The notes under the pieces: generated by a model
Databases searched by the model: none
The model's input: the letters and a program-made list of their open reading frames with translations, nothing else
Told to the model about the DNA's origin: nothing
Translations under genes and position numbers: made by a program
NCBI GenBank assembly: GCA_016124585.1
Contig: WGNL01000018.1
Coordinates: 248,001 to 312,000 of the forward strand
Reading direction: 5' to 3'
Length of the DNA: 64,000 nt
DNA from: Bacteroidota bacterium
GTDB taxonomy: Bacteria > Bacteroidota > Bacteroidia > Chitinophagales > Saprospiraceae
Shown: one piece after another, positions 8,159 to 17,290 of the stretch
How positions within the stretch are numbered: position 1 is the first letter of the stretch
Layout of the letters: each line of letters starts with the position of its first letter

Positions 8159-9247
8159 ATGAAAATCAACGAGAACATTAAGGAAGCTTCCACCCTGCCC
8201 GCCAGCTTCTACCGTGAACGGGCGGTTTTTGATGAAGTCAAGGAGAAAATCTTTGCTGCCTCGTGGCTCTACGTGGCCGATGTTTCGGTGGTGAAAAATG
8301 CTGGCGAGGTCTATCCGTTCACGCTGCTGCCGGGGGTGCTGGATGAGCCGCTAGTGTTGGTTCGTGACCGGGAAGGGGTTCTGCGCTGCCTGTCCAATGT
8401 CTGTACGCACCGGGGCAAGGTCATCGTGGAGGAGGCGGGCACGGTGGGCACAATGCTGCGCTGCGGCTATCACGGTCGCTGCTTCCGGTTGGATGGTTCG
8501 TTCAAGTCTATGCCGGAGTTTGGGCAGGCGGAGGGCTTCCCCACGGCTGCCGATGACCTGCATCAAGTGCCTGTGCGGGAATGGCTGGGGATGGTGTTTG
8601 TGTCGCTGAGCCCTGCTTTTGATTTTGAGGAGGCGACCCAGCCGATTCGGGAGCGGGTCGGTTTTTTGCCAATGGATACGCTGGTTTTTGAAGAAGAAGG
8701 CACGAAGGACTATTTCGTGAATGCCAATTGGGCGCTTTACTGCGACAATTTTCTGGAGGGGTTTCATATCCCGTTTGTGCATCCTGCGCTGAATCAAGCC
8801 TTGGATTTTGGGCAGTATGACTACGAGCTTTTCCCTTATTGCAACCTCCAAATCGGCATTGCCGACGAGGGGCAACTGCATTTTGAGGTGCCAAAGGGTC
8901 ATCCTGATTTTGGAAAGAAAATCTACGCATGGTACTATTGGCTCTTCCCGAATCTGATGCTCAATTTTTACCCTTGGGGACTTTCGCTGAATGTCGTCGA
9001 ACCGCTCAGCCATGAGCGCACGAAGGTGCGTTTCCGAACCTATCGGTTTGAAAACCAGCCATTTAACCGCAGTGATAATCAGTTGGAAAAAACGGAATTC
9101 GAGGACGAGGCTGTGGTGGAGTCGGTGCAGCGGGGCATCCAGTCGAGGTTCTACCAGCAGGGCCGCTTTTCACCGACGATGGAGAAAGGGGTGCATCATT
9201 TTCATCGGTTGGTGGCCGACTTTCTTAATGAAAAACAACCCTGTTAG
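8159..9247 (+). CDS. Rieske [2Fe-2S] non-heme iron oxygenase, alpha subunit
   Basis: This is a ring-hydroxylating-type oxygenase of 362 residues. The Rieske cluster ligands are in CTHRGK and CGYHGRCF (CxH...CxxH), and the catalytic mononuclear iron motif is in NWALYCDNFLEGFHIPFVH around residues 182-200. Single-component relatives include choline/carnitine-type monooxygenases, so the substrate may be a small amine or aromatic acid; sequence does not decide. No ferredoxin or reductase gene is adjacent. I chose ATG 8159 rather than the track start 8090, since homologous sequence begins there. The last codons (FLNEKQPC and stop) lie inside a 65-nt perfect palindrome, so the C-terminus has probably been set by that element. 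Confidence 0.9.
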   Translation: MKINENIKEASTLPASFYRERAVFDEVKEKIFAASWLYVADVSVVKNAGEVYPFTLLPGVLDEPLVLVRDREGVLRCLSNVCTHRGKVIVEEAGTVGTMLRCGYHGRCFRLDGSFKSMPEFGQAEGFPTAADDLHQVPVREWLGMVFVSLSPAFDFEEATQPIRERVGFLPMDTLVFEEEGTKDYFVNANWALYCDNFLEGFHIPFVHPALNQALDFGQYDYELFPYCNLQIGIADEGQLHFEVPKGHPDFGKKIYAWYYWLFPNLMLNFYPWGLSLNVVEPLSHERTKVRFRTYRFENQPFNRSDNQLEKTEFEDEAVVESVQRGIQSRFYQQGRFSPTMEKGVHHFHRLVADFLNEKQPC

Positions 9248-9285
9248 GGTTCTGAACCCTAACAGGGTTGTTTTTCATTAAGAAA
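9221..9285. repeat. 65-nt perfect palindrome (31-bp arms, 3-nt loop) overlapping a gene end
   Basis: The left arm 9221-9251 and right arm 9255-9285 are perfect reverse complements around a CTG loop, with core AGGGTTCTGAACCCT. It includes the last codons of the Rieske gene and stops three bases before the gcvT stop. It probably serves as a terminator for both convergent genes. Confidence 0.95.
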
Positions 9286-9287
9286 AG

Positions 9288-10394
9288 CTATGCTTTATAA
9301 AAAGGCAGCTTCACCACCTTCGCAGCCAGTTTTTTACTGCCCACTGCTATCTGAATGTCATTGCCTTCCTTCGCAAATGGTGTTGTCACGTATCCCATGC
9401 CGATGGGCTTGTCCAGCGAAGGAGACTGCGTGCCGGAGGTCACTTTGCCGATGGTGTTGCCGTCCATGTCCTCGATAAGGTAATCGTGGCGGGGCACCCG
9501 GCGGTCGAGTACTTCGAAAGCGACGAGCTTGCGGCTGAGGCCTTCGGCTTTTTGTTGGCGAAGAAAATCGGCGTCGTTGAAGTCGCCTTTGTTCAGTTTG
9601 GTAATCCAACCAAGGCCAGCTTCCAATGGGGAAGTGGTGTCGTCGATGTCGTTGCCGTAGAGCGCAAAGCCCATTTCGAGGCGGAGCGTGTCCCGTGCAC
9701 CGAGGCCGATGGGCTTGATGCCGTAGCTTTCGCCAGCGGCAAAAACGGCGTCCCACAGCTTTTCCAAATCTTCATTTTTTACGTAAATCTCAAATCCCCC
9801 GGAGCCAGTGTAGCCGGTGGCGCTTACCAGCACATTGTCAATGCCTGCGAATTTGCCCTTGGCGAACGTGTAATATTTCATGCTGTGCAGGTCAATGTCC
9901 GTGAGGGATTGCAGCGCATCGGCAGCTTTAGGGCCTTGCACGGCGAGGAGGCCGGTTTCGTCAGAAATGTTGATCATGCGGGCCTCGAAGTTGTTGTGCT
10001 TCGAAATCCAGTCCCAGTCTTTGTCAATATTGCTAGCATTGACGACGAGCATGAAAGCCTGTTCGCCTTCGGCGCACATATCCTGTGGCAAGCGGTACAC
10101 GAGCAGGTCGTCCACGATGCCGCCTTTGCCGTTGGGCAGGCAGGAGTACTGCACGTCGCCGATTTCGAGTTTGGAGGCGTCGTTGGAAGTCACTTTCTGA
10201 ACAAGGTCAAGCGCCTGTTTGCCCCGGACGATGAACTCGCCCATGTGGGACACGTCGAAAACTCCGACGCCCTTGCGCACGGTCTCATGCTCCTCTCGGA
10301 TGCCCGCATAGCTGATGGGCATGTTGTAGCCAGCGAACTCAGCCATTTTTGCGCCGAGGGCAGTGTGCTTGTCTGTTAGTGGTGTATTTTTCAT
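9288..10394 (-). CDS. gcvT: Glycine cleavage system aminomethyltransferase (T protein)
   Basis: GcvT transfers the methylene group from the aminomethyl-lipoyl H protein to tetrahydrofolate, releasing ammonia. The 368-residue protein starts [29 protein letters not shown], followed by [12 protein letters not shown] near residue 42, [26 protein letters not shown] near 195 and [18 protein letters not shown] near 234, with the C-terminal barrel carrying [12 protein letters not shown] and IGMGYV. These are standard family landmarks and the length is normal. gcvH and gcvP are not in the window. The upstream region contains a large inverted repeat (10428-10564). Confidence 0.96.
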   Translation of the reverse strand: MKNTPLTDKHTALGAKMAEFAGYNMPISYAGIREEHETVRKGVGVFDVSHMGEFIVRGKQALDLVQKVTSNDASKLEIGDVQYSCLPNGKGGIVDDLLVYRLPQDMCAEGEQAFMLVVNASNIDKDWDWISKHNNFEARMINISDETGLLAVQGPKAADALQSLTDIDLHSMKYYTFAKGKFAGIDNVLVSATGYTGSGGFEIYVKNEDLEKLWDAVFAAGESYGIKPIGLGARDTLRLEMGFALYGNDIDDTTSPLEAGLGWITKLNKGDFNDADFLRQQKAEGLSRKLVAFEVLDRRVPRHDYLIEDMDGNTIGKVTSGTQSPSLDKPIGMGYVTTPFAKEGNDIQIAVGSKKLAAKVVKLPFYKA

Positions 10395-10427
10395 AATGCT
10401 TTGATTGTTAAATGGTTAGGTTTATAA

Positions 10428-10564
10428 AGTTGGCAGTTTGACAGTTGGCGGTAGGCAGTCAGTTTGCCAGATATTTAGTTCCTTAGTCAATAAAATGGCG
10501 TTTGACTAATAAACTAATGGACTTCAAGATTGACTGCCAACTGCTAACTGACGAACTGCCAACT
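10428..10564. repeat. Large imperfect inverted repeat of AGTTGGC heptamers between gcvT and the HEAT-cyclophilin gene
   Basis: The 34-nt arms 10428-10461 and 10531-10564 are reverse complements with about five mismatches. They are built from AGTTGGC/AGTTTGAC-type 7-nt units. Inside lies a second inverted repeat, TTAGTCAA...TTGACTAA. The right arm runs into the stop codon of the HEAT-cyclophilin gene. The same units occur inside mobA (26751-26785) and the 1201-aa gene (40082-40113). Confidence 0.85.
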
Positions 10565-12572
10565 ATGACTTTGGTTCCACGAGGTTCACTTCATCCATCA
10601 CGTCGCCGACTTCCAGTTTTGCTACTACATCCATGCCTTCCCGCACTTTTGCGAAGATGGTGTAGTTGCCGTCGAGGTGTGGCGTCGGACTGTAGGTGAT
10701 GAAAAATTGGGCTGATTCGGTGTTGTTTCCAGCGGAAGCCATACCTACGTAACCCTCTTGGTCGTAATGCAGGTAGGGCAGTTCGGAGCGGATGGCATAG
10801 CTGGGGCCACCGTAACCATCGCCACGGGAGCAGCCGCCTTGTGCCACGAAATTGGGCACGATGCGGTGGAAGTTTTTACCGTTGTAATATTTGTCCTTGA
10901 TGAGTTCCAAAAAATTGGAAACTGTACCTGGCGCTTGGTCAGCAAGCAGGTCGAGCGTGATATTTCCTTTGGCAGTTTTTATGAGTACAGTGGAACCCGG
11001 CTTGAGGTCAGTGATGATTTTCCAATCAATTTTATGGGTAAACTTGGGCTTCATGGGCACAAATGCCTCCCCTTTGAAATAATCAAGTGTGTGCTTTACC
11101 TCGTTGTAGGTTTCGATTTCTTGCGGCAAGCGCAGTTTTTTTAGTGCATTTTCCAGAACTGGCAAACTGTCAAAAACAGTCTTGAATTTGGCTGTAGAGT
11201 CCCGAAGCACATCTGCCGCTACGGCCATCATACCCACATCGCCAGTGGTGATAGCATCCTGAAAGCACTCTGCCAGTTCCCTTCGGGCCGTGATGCCACC
11301 CCCAAAAAAGGAACTGAAATTGGGCATTCTGGCAATGTTGGCCAATGCCTCCACACTGGCCGTGCGAACTACTACAAACTCTGATGGATAAGCGGCATCC
11401 CGAATGTACCGATAGTTCCAGCCGTATTGACCTAGTGCTTTCAATGCAGCTGCTTTCTCATAAGGTGAGTCAGCGTTTTCAAATCGGCGCTTGATTTCCC
11501 AGTTTAGGTATTTTCGGCTTTCCTCAAAACCATAGGGCAGGTACTTGGAGGCCGCTGCGTACATAGTCATCGCAATTTCCCATTTCCGGTTTGGCTGCTT
11601 CGCAATTTCCCAGTAAGTACTGGCTTCAGTTGGTACGCCGTGTTCCACAAAAAACTCGGCAGCCGTGATGGCGACTGGCAGGCTTTGGTCGGAAATAGCA
11701 CCGTAAACCGTGGCTTTCACCGTTTCATAATCGCAATTGCCAAATGCTCTCAGGATATTACATTTCACCCGATAGTCACGCTCCACGTTATACTGTAACA
11801 ATAGTGCGTTAGCAGCACGTTCGGTCTTGGTTTTGCCGAGGGCAATGGCAAGGCACATGCGGATGCGATAATCCTCTTCCCTTGCCAACGCTGGCGCCAG
11901 CAAGCTGTCGGCTTTTTCCCAATCTTTTATTTTTATCCTTGAAAGATAGTTGGCTCCGATAAAACGGACACTGTTCGGGTATTTAGAGCTGGTGGCAAAA
12001 TCCATCATTTTTGCCGTGCCAGCTGCCGTAGTAGAGTCTCGCAGTCCGAAACGGTAGATACCCCAGGCTTGGCCTTCCATCAGCGTAGTATCGGTAAGCT
12101 TGTAGGTGCCAATGCTGACGAGGTTGTCCAGCATTTTTTTGGTACCGCATTTTCCGATGGCCTCCATGATAGCAGCATTGATATTCTTTGAAATTCCTAC
12201 CGTATCACCCCTGTCGAAGCCCTTTATAAGCAGTGGTTCAGCTCTTTTATCCCCAATTTGGCCCAAGGCATAGGCTGCCGCTATGCGGATTTCCTCCTCT
12301 GGGTCACTAAGCATATAGGCTAGGCTGTCAATGGCGGCATTATCCTTAATGGAAGCAAAAGCGATGACTGCCATGTAGCGCAATGTGGCATCCTTGCTTT
12401 TGAAATAGGCGAGTAAGCTGTCAGTTTGGCCACGATCTTTCAGGTCGTAAACTTCCTGGTAGGTTGGGTTGGTAAAGTCAAGGTGTACACCCATTGCTTT
12501 TTCCTCCGACGGCGGCACGCATTGTGTGAAGAGGCCAATACAAACTATCAGTAAGGGTAAATATTTGCTCAT
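10563..12572 (-). CDS. Lipoprotein with HEAT repeats fused to a cyclophilin peptidyl-prolyl isomerase
   Basis: This is a 669-residue exported protein. The lipobox LFTQC at residues 14-18 follows a short signal sequence. Residues about 35-480 are helical with HEAT-type repeats (AAYALGQIGDKRAEPLL, AIALGKTKTERAANALLL). The C-terminal 180 residues are a cyclophilin domain: GNITLDLLADQAP, the catalytic FHRIVPNFVAQGG and MASAGNNTESAQFFITY. The role is probably prolyl isomerisation of periplasmic or outer-membrane proteins, with HEAT repeats as scaffold. The start overlaps the stop of the upstream NlpC-like gene in an ATGA, so the two are translationally coupled. The HEAT-cyclophilin combination is known in Bacteroidota but poorly studied. 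Confidence 0.9.
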   Translation of the reverse strand: MSKYLPLLIVCIGLFTQCVPPSEEKAMGVHLDFTNPTYQEVYDLKDRGQTDSLLAYFKSKDATLRYMAVIAFASIKDNAAIDSLAYMLSDPEEEIRIAAAYALGQIGDKRAEPLLIKGFDRGDTVGISKNINAAIMEAIGKCGTKKMLDNLVSIGTYKLTDTTLMEGQAWGIYRFGLRDSTTAAGTAKMMDFATSSKYPNSVRFIGANYLSRIKIKDWEKADSLLAPALAREEDYRIRMCLAIALGKTKTERAANALLLQYNVERDYRVKCNILRAFGNCDYETVKATVYGAISDQSLPVAITAAEFFVEHGVPTEASTYWEIAKQPNRKWEIAMTMYAAASKYLPYGFEESRKYLNWEIKRRFENADSPYEKAAALKALGQYGWNYRYIRDAAYPSEFVVVRTASVEALANIARMPNFSSFFGGGITARRELAECFQDAITTGDVGMMAVAADVLRDSTAKFKTVFDSLPVLENALKKLRLPQEIETYNEVKHTLDYFKGEAFVPMKPKFTHKIDWKIITDLKPGSTVLIKTAKGNITLDLLADQAPGTVSNFLELIKDKYYNGKNFHRIVPNFVAQGGCSRGDGYGGPSYAIRSELPYLHYDQEGYVGMASAGNNTESAQFFITYSPTPHLDGNYTIFAKVREGMDVVAKLEVGDVMDEVNLVEPKS

Positions 12573-13363
12573 TTATCTTTGATTACTTCAATTTTTTTGT
12601 TGTTCAACCAACGCTTCAAAAATACTTTGTTGTTGGAAAGCTCCACGATGTAATAATGGCTGTAGGCGCAAAAAACTGGTGATTTTGAAGCTAGCTCCAC
12701 TGTCACAGTTCCAGGCGTAAAGTAACTGGAATGTATAAAGAAAAGCTCATTTTTTCTTTTCAATAAATAACCTACGTGGCTTTGACCTAAGCCTACAAAA
12801 TAAATTCCATCAGAGGTTTTGGATTTAATCTGTGCAATGTTCTCGGCACTATTGGCTCCTTCCATTTCGATAATTTTAGTGCCAACAGCTAAAGATTTAG
12901 CTTCATTTTCAGGTTTTTGCTGTGCAAGTTGAAAGCGGTTCACATTTAAACCCACTTGCTGCAAGGTTGTAGAAACGAAGTAGCCACAAGCGATTTCGCC
13001 CTGCTGTGGCTGGTCGGTGTGCCCATCGAAGCTCCAAGTAGTACCGTACCAATGCGGGATGATTTCGTCCACTAAAAGCTGTTCGAACTGCATTCCTATT
13101 TCGTTGAACTCCATTGAATTCAGCGATTTTTTAATGGCTTTTACCTTTGAGCATGTCTGTGTATAGTTGCTTCGTTGGGGCTTAAGTTTTATTCCAAAAT
13201 CAGCCCAATTGATTGTATCGTTTTCAAGTAGGCCTTCGGCTTCTTTGGCAACCACTTTGGCATAAAACGCTGGTTTAGAGGTCCAAAATTTATTTACCAA
13301 AATCAAATATGCAACAACGATGGCAAGCGTTACTAAGCTGAATAGGATAGCGGCCTTTTTCAT
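12569..13363 (-). CDS. Membrane-anchored NlpC/P60-like (papain-fold) protein, function unknown
   Basis: The 264 residues begin with one membrane segment (AAILFSLVTLAIVVAYLILV). The body contains GEIACGYFVSTTLQQVG near residue 125 and GLGQSHVGYLL near 193, an arrangement like the Cys and His of NlpC/P60 or CHAP amidases. FFIHSSYFTPG may hold a third polar residue. This reading is by pattern only; the overall similarity is weak and it could be another papain-fold hydrolase. The position between a class A PBP (26 nt upstream) and the coupled HEAT-cyclophilin lipoprotein fits an envelope role. All three genes run in the same direction and may form one operon. Confidence 0.6.
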   Translation of the reverse strand: MKKAAILFSLVTLAIVVAYLILVNKFWTSKPAFYAKVVAKEAEGLLENDTINWADFGIKLKPQRSNYTQTCSKVKAIKKSLNSMEFNEIGMQFEQLLVDEIIPHWYGTTWSFDGHTDQPQQGEIACGYFVSTTLQQVGLNVNRFQLAQQKPENEAKSLAVGTKIIEMEGANSAENIAQIKSKTSDGIYFVGLGQSHVGYLLKRKNELFFIHSSYFTPGTVTVELASKSPVFCAYSHYYIVELSNNKVFLKRWLNNKKIEVIKDK

Positions 13364-13389
13364 GATTTTTGATTTTCAACACAAAAACA

Positions 13390-15978
13390 TCATCCACCAT
13401 TAAAGCCGTCATCTATTGGTTTTTTCTTTGTGGAGGTGTCCCGTTTCAACACCTTGCCGGTGCCGAATGGGTCTTCGTAAAAATCATCTCCACCTGCCGG
13501 AGGGGTTGATTCATCATCGGTGCCTGCACCTTCCTCGTCAGAGCCGCCTCGGTTATCATAGTCGTTACAATCAAGTCCTATGCTGAGATCGCCGCCGGGT
13601 TTTTGGAAGTGGGCTTTTGTATTATAACCAGTCGCCTTTGGGTCTTTTTCCAAACTCAAAATGAACTCCCTGCAAAAAGGTTTGGCCATTCTACTGCCTT
13701 GTCCTTCGCCTATGGAGAGGAAGCGTATCCAACGATCTTCGCCGCCCACCCAAGTGCCTACCACGAGGCTTGGCGTGATACCCATGAACCATCCGTCCAC
13801 ATAGTCATTGGTTGTACCCGTTTTGCCACCAATTTCGCTACTTGTAGCACCCATAGTGCCTCTCACAGCATACTTGAGCATTTCTACCATTACGTAGTTG
13901 GGTTCTTCCTGAAGTGCCTGTTTATCTTGTTCCTCCTGTGAATAAATGGTACGCCCGTTTTTATCTTCGATTCTGGTGATGTAAATCGGCTTGCTGTAAT
14001 AGCCATTATTGGCAAAAGTGGTGTATGCGCCGGTCATGTCCATCACGCTCATGTCGGCAGCACCGAGGCAAATGGAGGGCTGTTTTGGGATTTTTTTCGT
14101 GTCAACGCCCATGTTGTCCAGTAGTTCGATAACGGGTTCTGTACTTCCCAACTGTTGCATGAGAAAGACCGAGACCGAGTTCACAGATTTTTGAAGCGCC
14201 GTGCGCAAGCGCATTTTGCGATAACTGAACTTTCCCTCTGTGTTCTGTGGTGTCCAATCCTTCAGTAATTTAAAATTACCGGTATTGGCATAGATGGTGC
14301 GCGGCACATCGTCCACCTCCATGCAGGGTGAAACACCTTGCAGTGCAATTGCGGTAGCATAAATAAAAGGCTTGAAAGTAGAGCCGACCTGACGGTTGGA
14401 GCGGGTATGGTCGTAGGCAAAGTATTTATGGTTGATACCCCCAATCCATGCTTTCACATGTCCAGTTTTTGGTTCTATGGAAAGCGAACCGATTTGCAGC
14501 ATCATGTGGTGGTATTTCAGTGAATCGAGCGGTGACATCACAGTATCCTTTTCCATGTTTGGATTATAATCGAACACCGTCATCTTCACTTTTTTATTAA
14601 ACTCGACCTCTACGTTTTTCTGGAAAGCCTCCCATTTGCGTTTCAGTTCGTTCCATTTATCCAGTTCCATGGCTTTACGCTGGGGGCCACTCAAGTCTTT
14701 TCCCTTCAGCATTTTCTCAATCACAGCATCGTTGAGTCGCAAGCCTTCTACATCGGCTTCGAGGTCAGCCTCTAAGGAGCCAATGGCTTGGTCTCGCATG
14801 GTAATATAACGGTCGGAGGTGCGTACCATTTGCGAAAGCTTGCGCTTGCGATAAGCCAATTCAGCTTCCGTGGTTTTGGAGTCCTTGTAGTCCCAAGGTG
14901 ATTTTTTCATGCTTTTGTTCCACAGGTTCCAAAACTTGTTTTGCTCTTTGGCCATGTGTTTTATCATTTCCTCCTCGGCGTGCTGCTGGATGATGGGGTC
15001 GATGGTCGTATAAATTTTCAAGCCATCTTTCCAGATATTGTAAGGCGAGCCATCGGGTTTCTTTCGGGCCTCGTCGCTCACAAGTATTACCTTCATCAAT
15101 TCTTCGGCAAGGGAAGAGCGGAAGTAAGTGGCCAGGCCCTGCGTATGCGTCTTGCGGCGGAACCGGGATAAGTCAACGGGTAGCACTTTCAATGAATCGT
15201 ACGCTGCCTGTTTGATGATACCGTTTTTGCGCATTTGATCCAGCACCACCGAGCGTCGCTGCGTTGCTTTTTCCAGTTTTCTTTTCGGGTTAAACAGCGA
15301 AGGGTTTTTCAACATGCCCACCAGCATGGCTGCTTCTTGGATATTTAGGGAGTCTTGTCCTTTACCAAAGTAGGTCTCTGAGGCAGATTTAATACCATAG
15401 CTATCGTAAAGGAAGTCAAATTTATTGAGGTACATCGCCATGATTTCCTCCTTGGTGTACTTGCTTTCGAGGCGCACGGCAATGATCCACTCCTTTAGTT
15501 TTTGTGGGATGCGACCTATGAGGCTGGTAGCTCTTTGTCCCGTAAAAAGCAATTTTGCCAACTGCTGCGTGATGGTACTTGCCCCGCCACTGCTTTTGTC
15601 GCCGAGCATGAATGTCTTGACCATTGAACGCCCTAGTGCCCGGAAATCTATGCCGGAATGCTTGTAAAAACGTTCGTCTTCAGTGGCTACCAGTGCCTGC
15701 TCCACGTAAGGGGAAAGCTCGCTAAAATCAACGGGTACCCGATTTTCGATAAAATATCGGCCCATGACCGTTCCGTCGTCGGCAATTATTTGAGAGGCAA
15801 GTTCACTCTTCGGGTTTTCGAGTTCCTCCGTATCGGGCAGGTCGGAGAAGGAGAGGAGAAACATTGTCAGGAAGATGCCGACAATGCCCAAGACAAGCAG
15901 TCGCCACATCCAACGGATGATGCGGTGGTATACCGGAAGCCTCATTTCTCGTAGTCGTTGCGGGGTGATGTCGGACAT
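13390..15978 (-). CDS. Class A penicillin-binding protein (bifunctional transglycosylase/transpeptidase)
   Basis: This enzyme polymerises and crosslinks peptidoglycan at the inner membrane. The 862 residues include a membrane anchor (LLVLGIVGIFLTMFLLSF), the GT51 transglycosylase domain with ATEDERFYKHSGID near 96 and GASTITQQLAKLL near 132, a long linker, and the transpeptidase with the active serine in GSTFKPF (SxxK), the SVN triad in KSVNSVSVFL and the KTGTT box. The C-terminus is a low-complexity acidic/glycine tail (SDEEGAGTDDESTPPAGG). It is a PBP1a/MrcA-type protein of ordinary length for Bacteroidota. It leads a probable three-gene envelope operon. Confidence 0.95.
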   Translation of the reverse strand: MSDITPQRLREMRLPVYHRIIRWMWRLLVLGIVGIFLTMFLLSFSDLPDTEELENPKSELASQIIADDGTVMGRYFIENRVPVDFSELSPYVEQALVATEDERFYKHSGIDFRALGRSMVKTFMLGDKSSGGASTITQQLAKLLFTGQRATSLIGRIPQKLKEWIIAVRLESKYTKEEIMAMYLNKFDFLYDSYGIKSASETYFGKGQDSLNIQEAAMLVGMLKNPSLFNPKRKLEKATQRRSVVLDQMRKNGIIKQAAYDSLKVLPVDLSRFRRKTHTQGLATYFRSSLAEELMKVILVSDEARKKPDGSPYNIWKDGLKIYTTIDPIIQQHAEEEMIKHMAKEQNKFWNLWNKSMKKSPWDYKDSKTTEAELAYRKRKLSQMVRTSDRYITMRDQAIGSLEADLEADVEGLRLNDAVIEKMLKGKDLSGPQRKAMELDKWNELKRKWEAFQKNVEVEFNKKVKMTVFDYNPNMEKDTVMSPLDSLKYHHMMLQIGSLSIEPKTGHVKAWIGGINHKYFAYDHTRSNRQVGSTFKPFIYATAIALQGVSPCMEVDDVPRTIYANTGNFKLLKDWTPQNTEGKFSYRKMRLRTALQKSVNSVSVFLMQQLGSTEPVIELLDNMGVDTKKIPKQPSICLGAADMSVMDMTGAYTTFANNGYYSKPIYITRIEDKNGRTIYSQEEQDKQALQEEPNYVMVEMLKYAVRGTMGATSSEIGGKTGTTNDYVDGWFMGITPSLVVGTWVGGEDRWIRFLSIGEGQGSRMAKPFCREFILSLEKDPKATGYNTKAHFQKPGGDLSIGLDCNDYDNRGGSDEEGAGTDDESTPPAGGDDFYEDPFGTGKVLKRDTSTKKKPIDDGFNGG

Positions 15979-16169
15979 CTTTTAATTTTGGTTTTCCGGC
16001 TATAGACCGTTTTATTAGAACGGCCTCCCTCGCCGGTTTTGGCGCAAAACTACGAAAGGAAGTTGGGATGTTTTCAGTAAATGGGTTTCTTCCTTTTTAA
16101 GCATAAGCAGTGAAACTCACCGCCGCAATGCTTATGATTGCACCAATTTTTTAAAAAACATTTTGACCT

Positions 16170-16622
16170 ATGCGAGCAGTCATCCAAAGGGTTACCCAAG
16201 CTTCCGTCACGATTGAGGGTCATCTCAAATCCCAAATCGGTGCTGGCCTGCTTATCCTGCTCGGCGTAGAAGACGCCGATGGTGTGGAAGATATTGAGTG
16301 GCTCACTAAAAAAATTGCGCAGCTAAGGATTTTTGGTGACGCTGGAGGGTTGATGAACCTTTCGGTACAGGACATTGGGGGGCAAATTATTGTTGTCAGC
16401 CAGTTTACGCTACATGCAAGCACCAAAAAAGGCAACCGCCCTTCTTTTATTCGTGCGGCCAGGCCAGAAGTGGCCATTCCCATTTATGAAAAATTTGTCG
16501 CTACCCTTAGGGAAACCGCTGGGCTAGAGGTACTCACTGGCGAGTTTGGCGCTGATATGAAAGTTTCACTCCTCAATGATGGCCCAGTAACGATTGTAAT
16601 GGACACGAAGGCGAAGGAGTGA
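16170..16622 (+). CDS. dtd: D-aminoacyl-tRNA deacylase
   Basis: Dtd hydrolyses D-aminoacyl-tRNAs and mischarged glycyl-tRNA, preventing misincorporation. The 150-residue protein starts [17 protein letters not shown], has the catalytic-region motif VSQFTLHAS near residue 77 and the cross-subunit Gly-Pro motif in [12 protein letters not shown] near 137. Length and all landmarks match the DTD1 family. It is a lone gene between PBP1 (divergent) and a cupin gene (convergent). Its 3' side carries a perfect 20-bp inverted repeat. Confidence 0.97.
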   Translation: MRAVIQRVTQASVTIEGHLKSQIGAGLLILLGVEDADGVEDIEWLTKKIAQLRIFGDAGGLMNLSVQDIGGQIIVVSQFTLHASTKKGNRPSFIRAARPEVAIPIYEKFVATLRETAGLEVLTGEFGADMKVSLLNDGPVTIVMDTKAKE

Positions 16623-16626
16623 TAGC

Positions 16627-16700
16627 ATTGTTGAATTGTTTCATTGCTGAACTGTTGCCCGCATCACGAAAACAATTCAACAATGAAACAATTCAACAAT
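16627..16700. repeat. Perfect 20-bp inverted repeat of TTGAATTG units with GCATCACGAAAA loop
   Basis: ATTGTTGAATTGTTTCATTG (16627-16646) is the exact reverse complement of 16681-16700. The loop contains GCATCACGAAAA (16661-16672), the same 12-mer found in the loop at 1708-1756. It sits between convergent genes, so it may double as a terminator. Confidence 0.9.
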
Positions 16701-16705
16701 ATAAA

Positions 16706-17197
16706 TCACCTCCCAAAATCATCCTGCACCCGTACGATATCGTCTTCATCGGAAGGGTGGGCAGGGTCGGTATGTTGCCAGATTTCGGCAAGTACGCCCC
16801 AGTCGTCCAAGCCAATGAGGCGGTGGCGCTCGCCACATTCTAAATGCACAATTTCACCAAGCGCCAAGGATTTTGTGCCTTGTTGCTCATCAGTGAGGCT
16901 AGTGGCCACACCAGCTACTCCATCAATGAGCCTCCAGATTTCGGAACGGCGATGATGATATTGCCACGACAAGCGTTTGTCGGGGGCCACTACGAGGAAC
17001 TTTGGGCTTAACTTTTCGAAACCTTCAAAATCGGAAAGCGGAACTCCTGGAAAATAGGTTTGGATAAAGCGGTGCGCCTGCGCCTCGTCAATGACAAAAA
17101 AACCGCCCCAAGGTCTTGAATCATCTTTTTTTACAATGGTAAAACCCTCGCTTTCAAGGCGTTGGGCCACTTTTTTGAGGAACTCGTTTTTTGTCAT
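16706..17197 (-). CDS. Cupin protein related to type II phosphomannose isomerase C-terminal domain
   Basis: This is a 163-residue single-cupin protein. SRPWGGFF near residue 27 and WQYHHRRSEIWRLIDG near 79 carry the first metal-binding cluster; GEIVHLECGERHRLIG near 114 carries the second. These match the cupin of bifunctional mannose-1-phosphate guanylyltransferase/phosphomannose isomerases and the small phosphoheptose-isomerase-annotated proteins of Bacteroidota. Sugar-phosphate isomerisation is the likely role, but the substrate is not determined. The gene is convergent with dtd and divergent from the glycosyltransferase gene, whose envelope-sugar function would fit. Confidence 0.8.
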   Translation of the reverse strand: MTKNEFLKKVAQRLESEGFTIVKKDDSRPWGGFFVIDEAQAHRFIQTYFPGVPLSDFEGFEKLSPKFLVVAPDKRLSWQYHHRRSEIWRLIDGVAGVATSLTDEQQGTKSLALGEIVHLECGERHRLIGLDDWGVLAEIWQHTDPAHPSDEDDIVRVQDDFGR

Positions 17198-17290
17198 AAA
17201 TCGCTGATTTTAAGATTTTTCGAAAGCAGGGAGCAAAAATAAGGCTTCTTTCGATTGGTCAAAACGACCTAGTGGGCACTTTCGTTTGAT

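Noticed and set aside
9486-10379. 297-codon plus-strand ORF opposite gcvT
   Set aside because: It lies wholly within gcvT, which has all family motifs on the other strand. The antisense product is low in recognisable structure.
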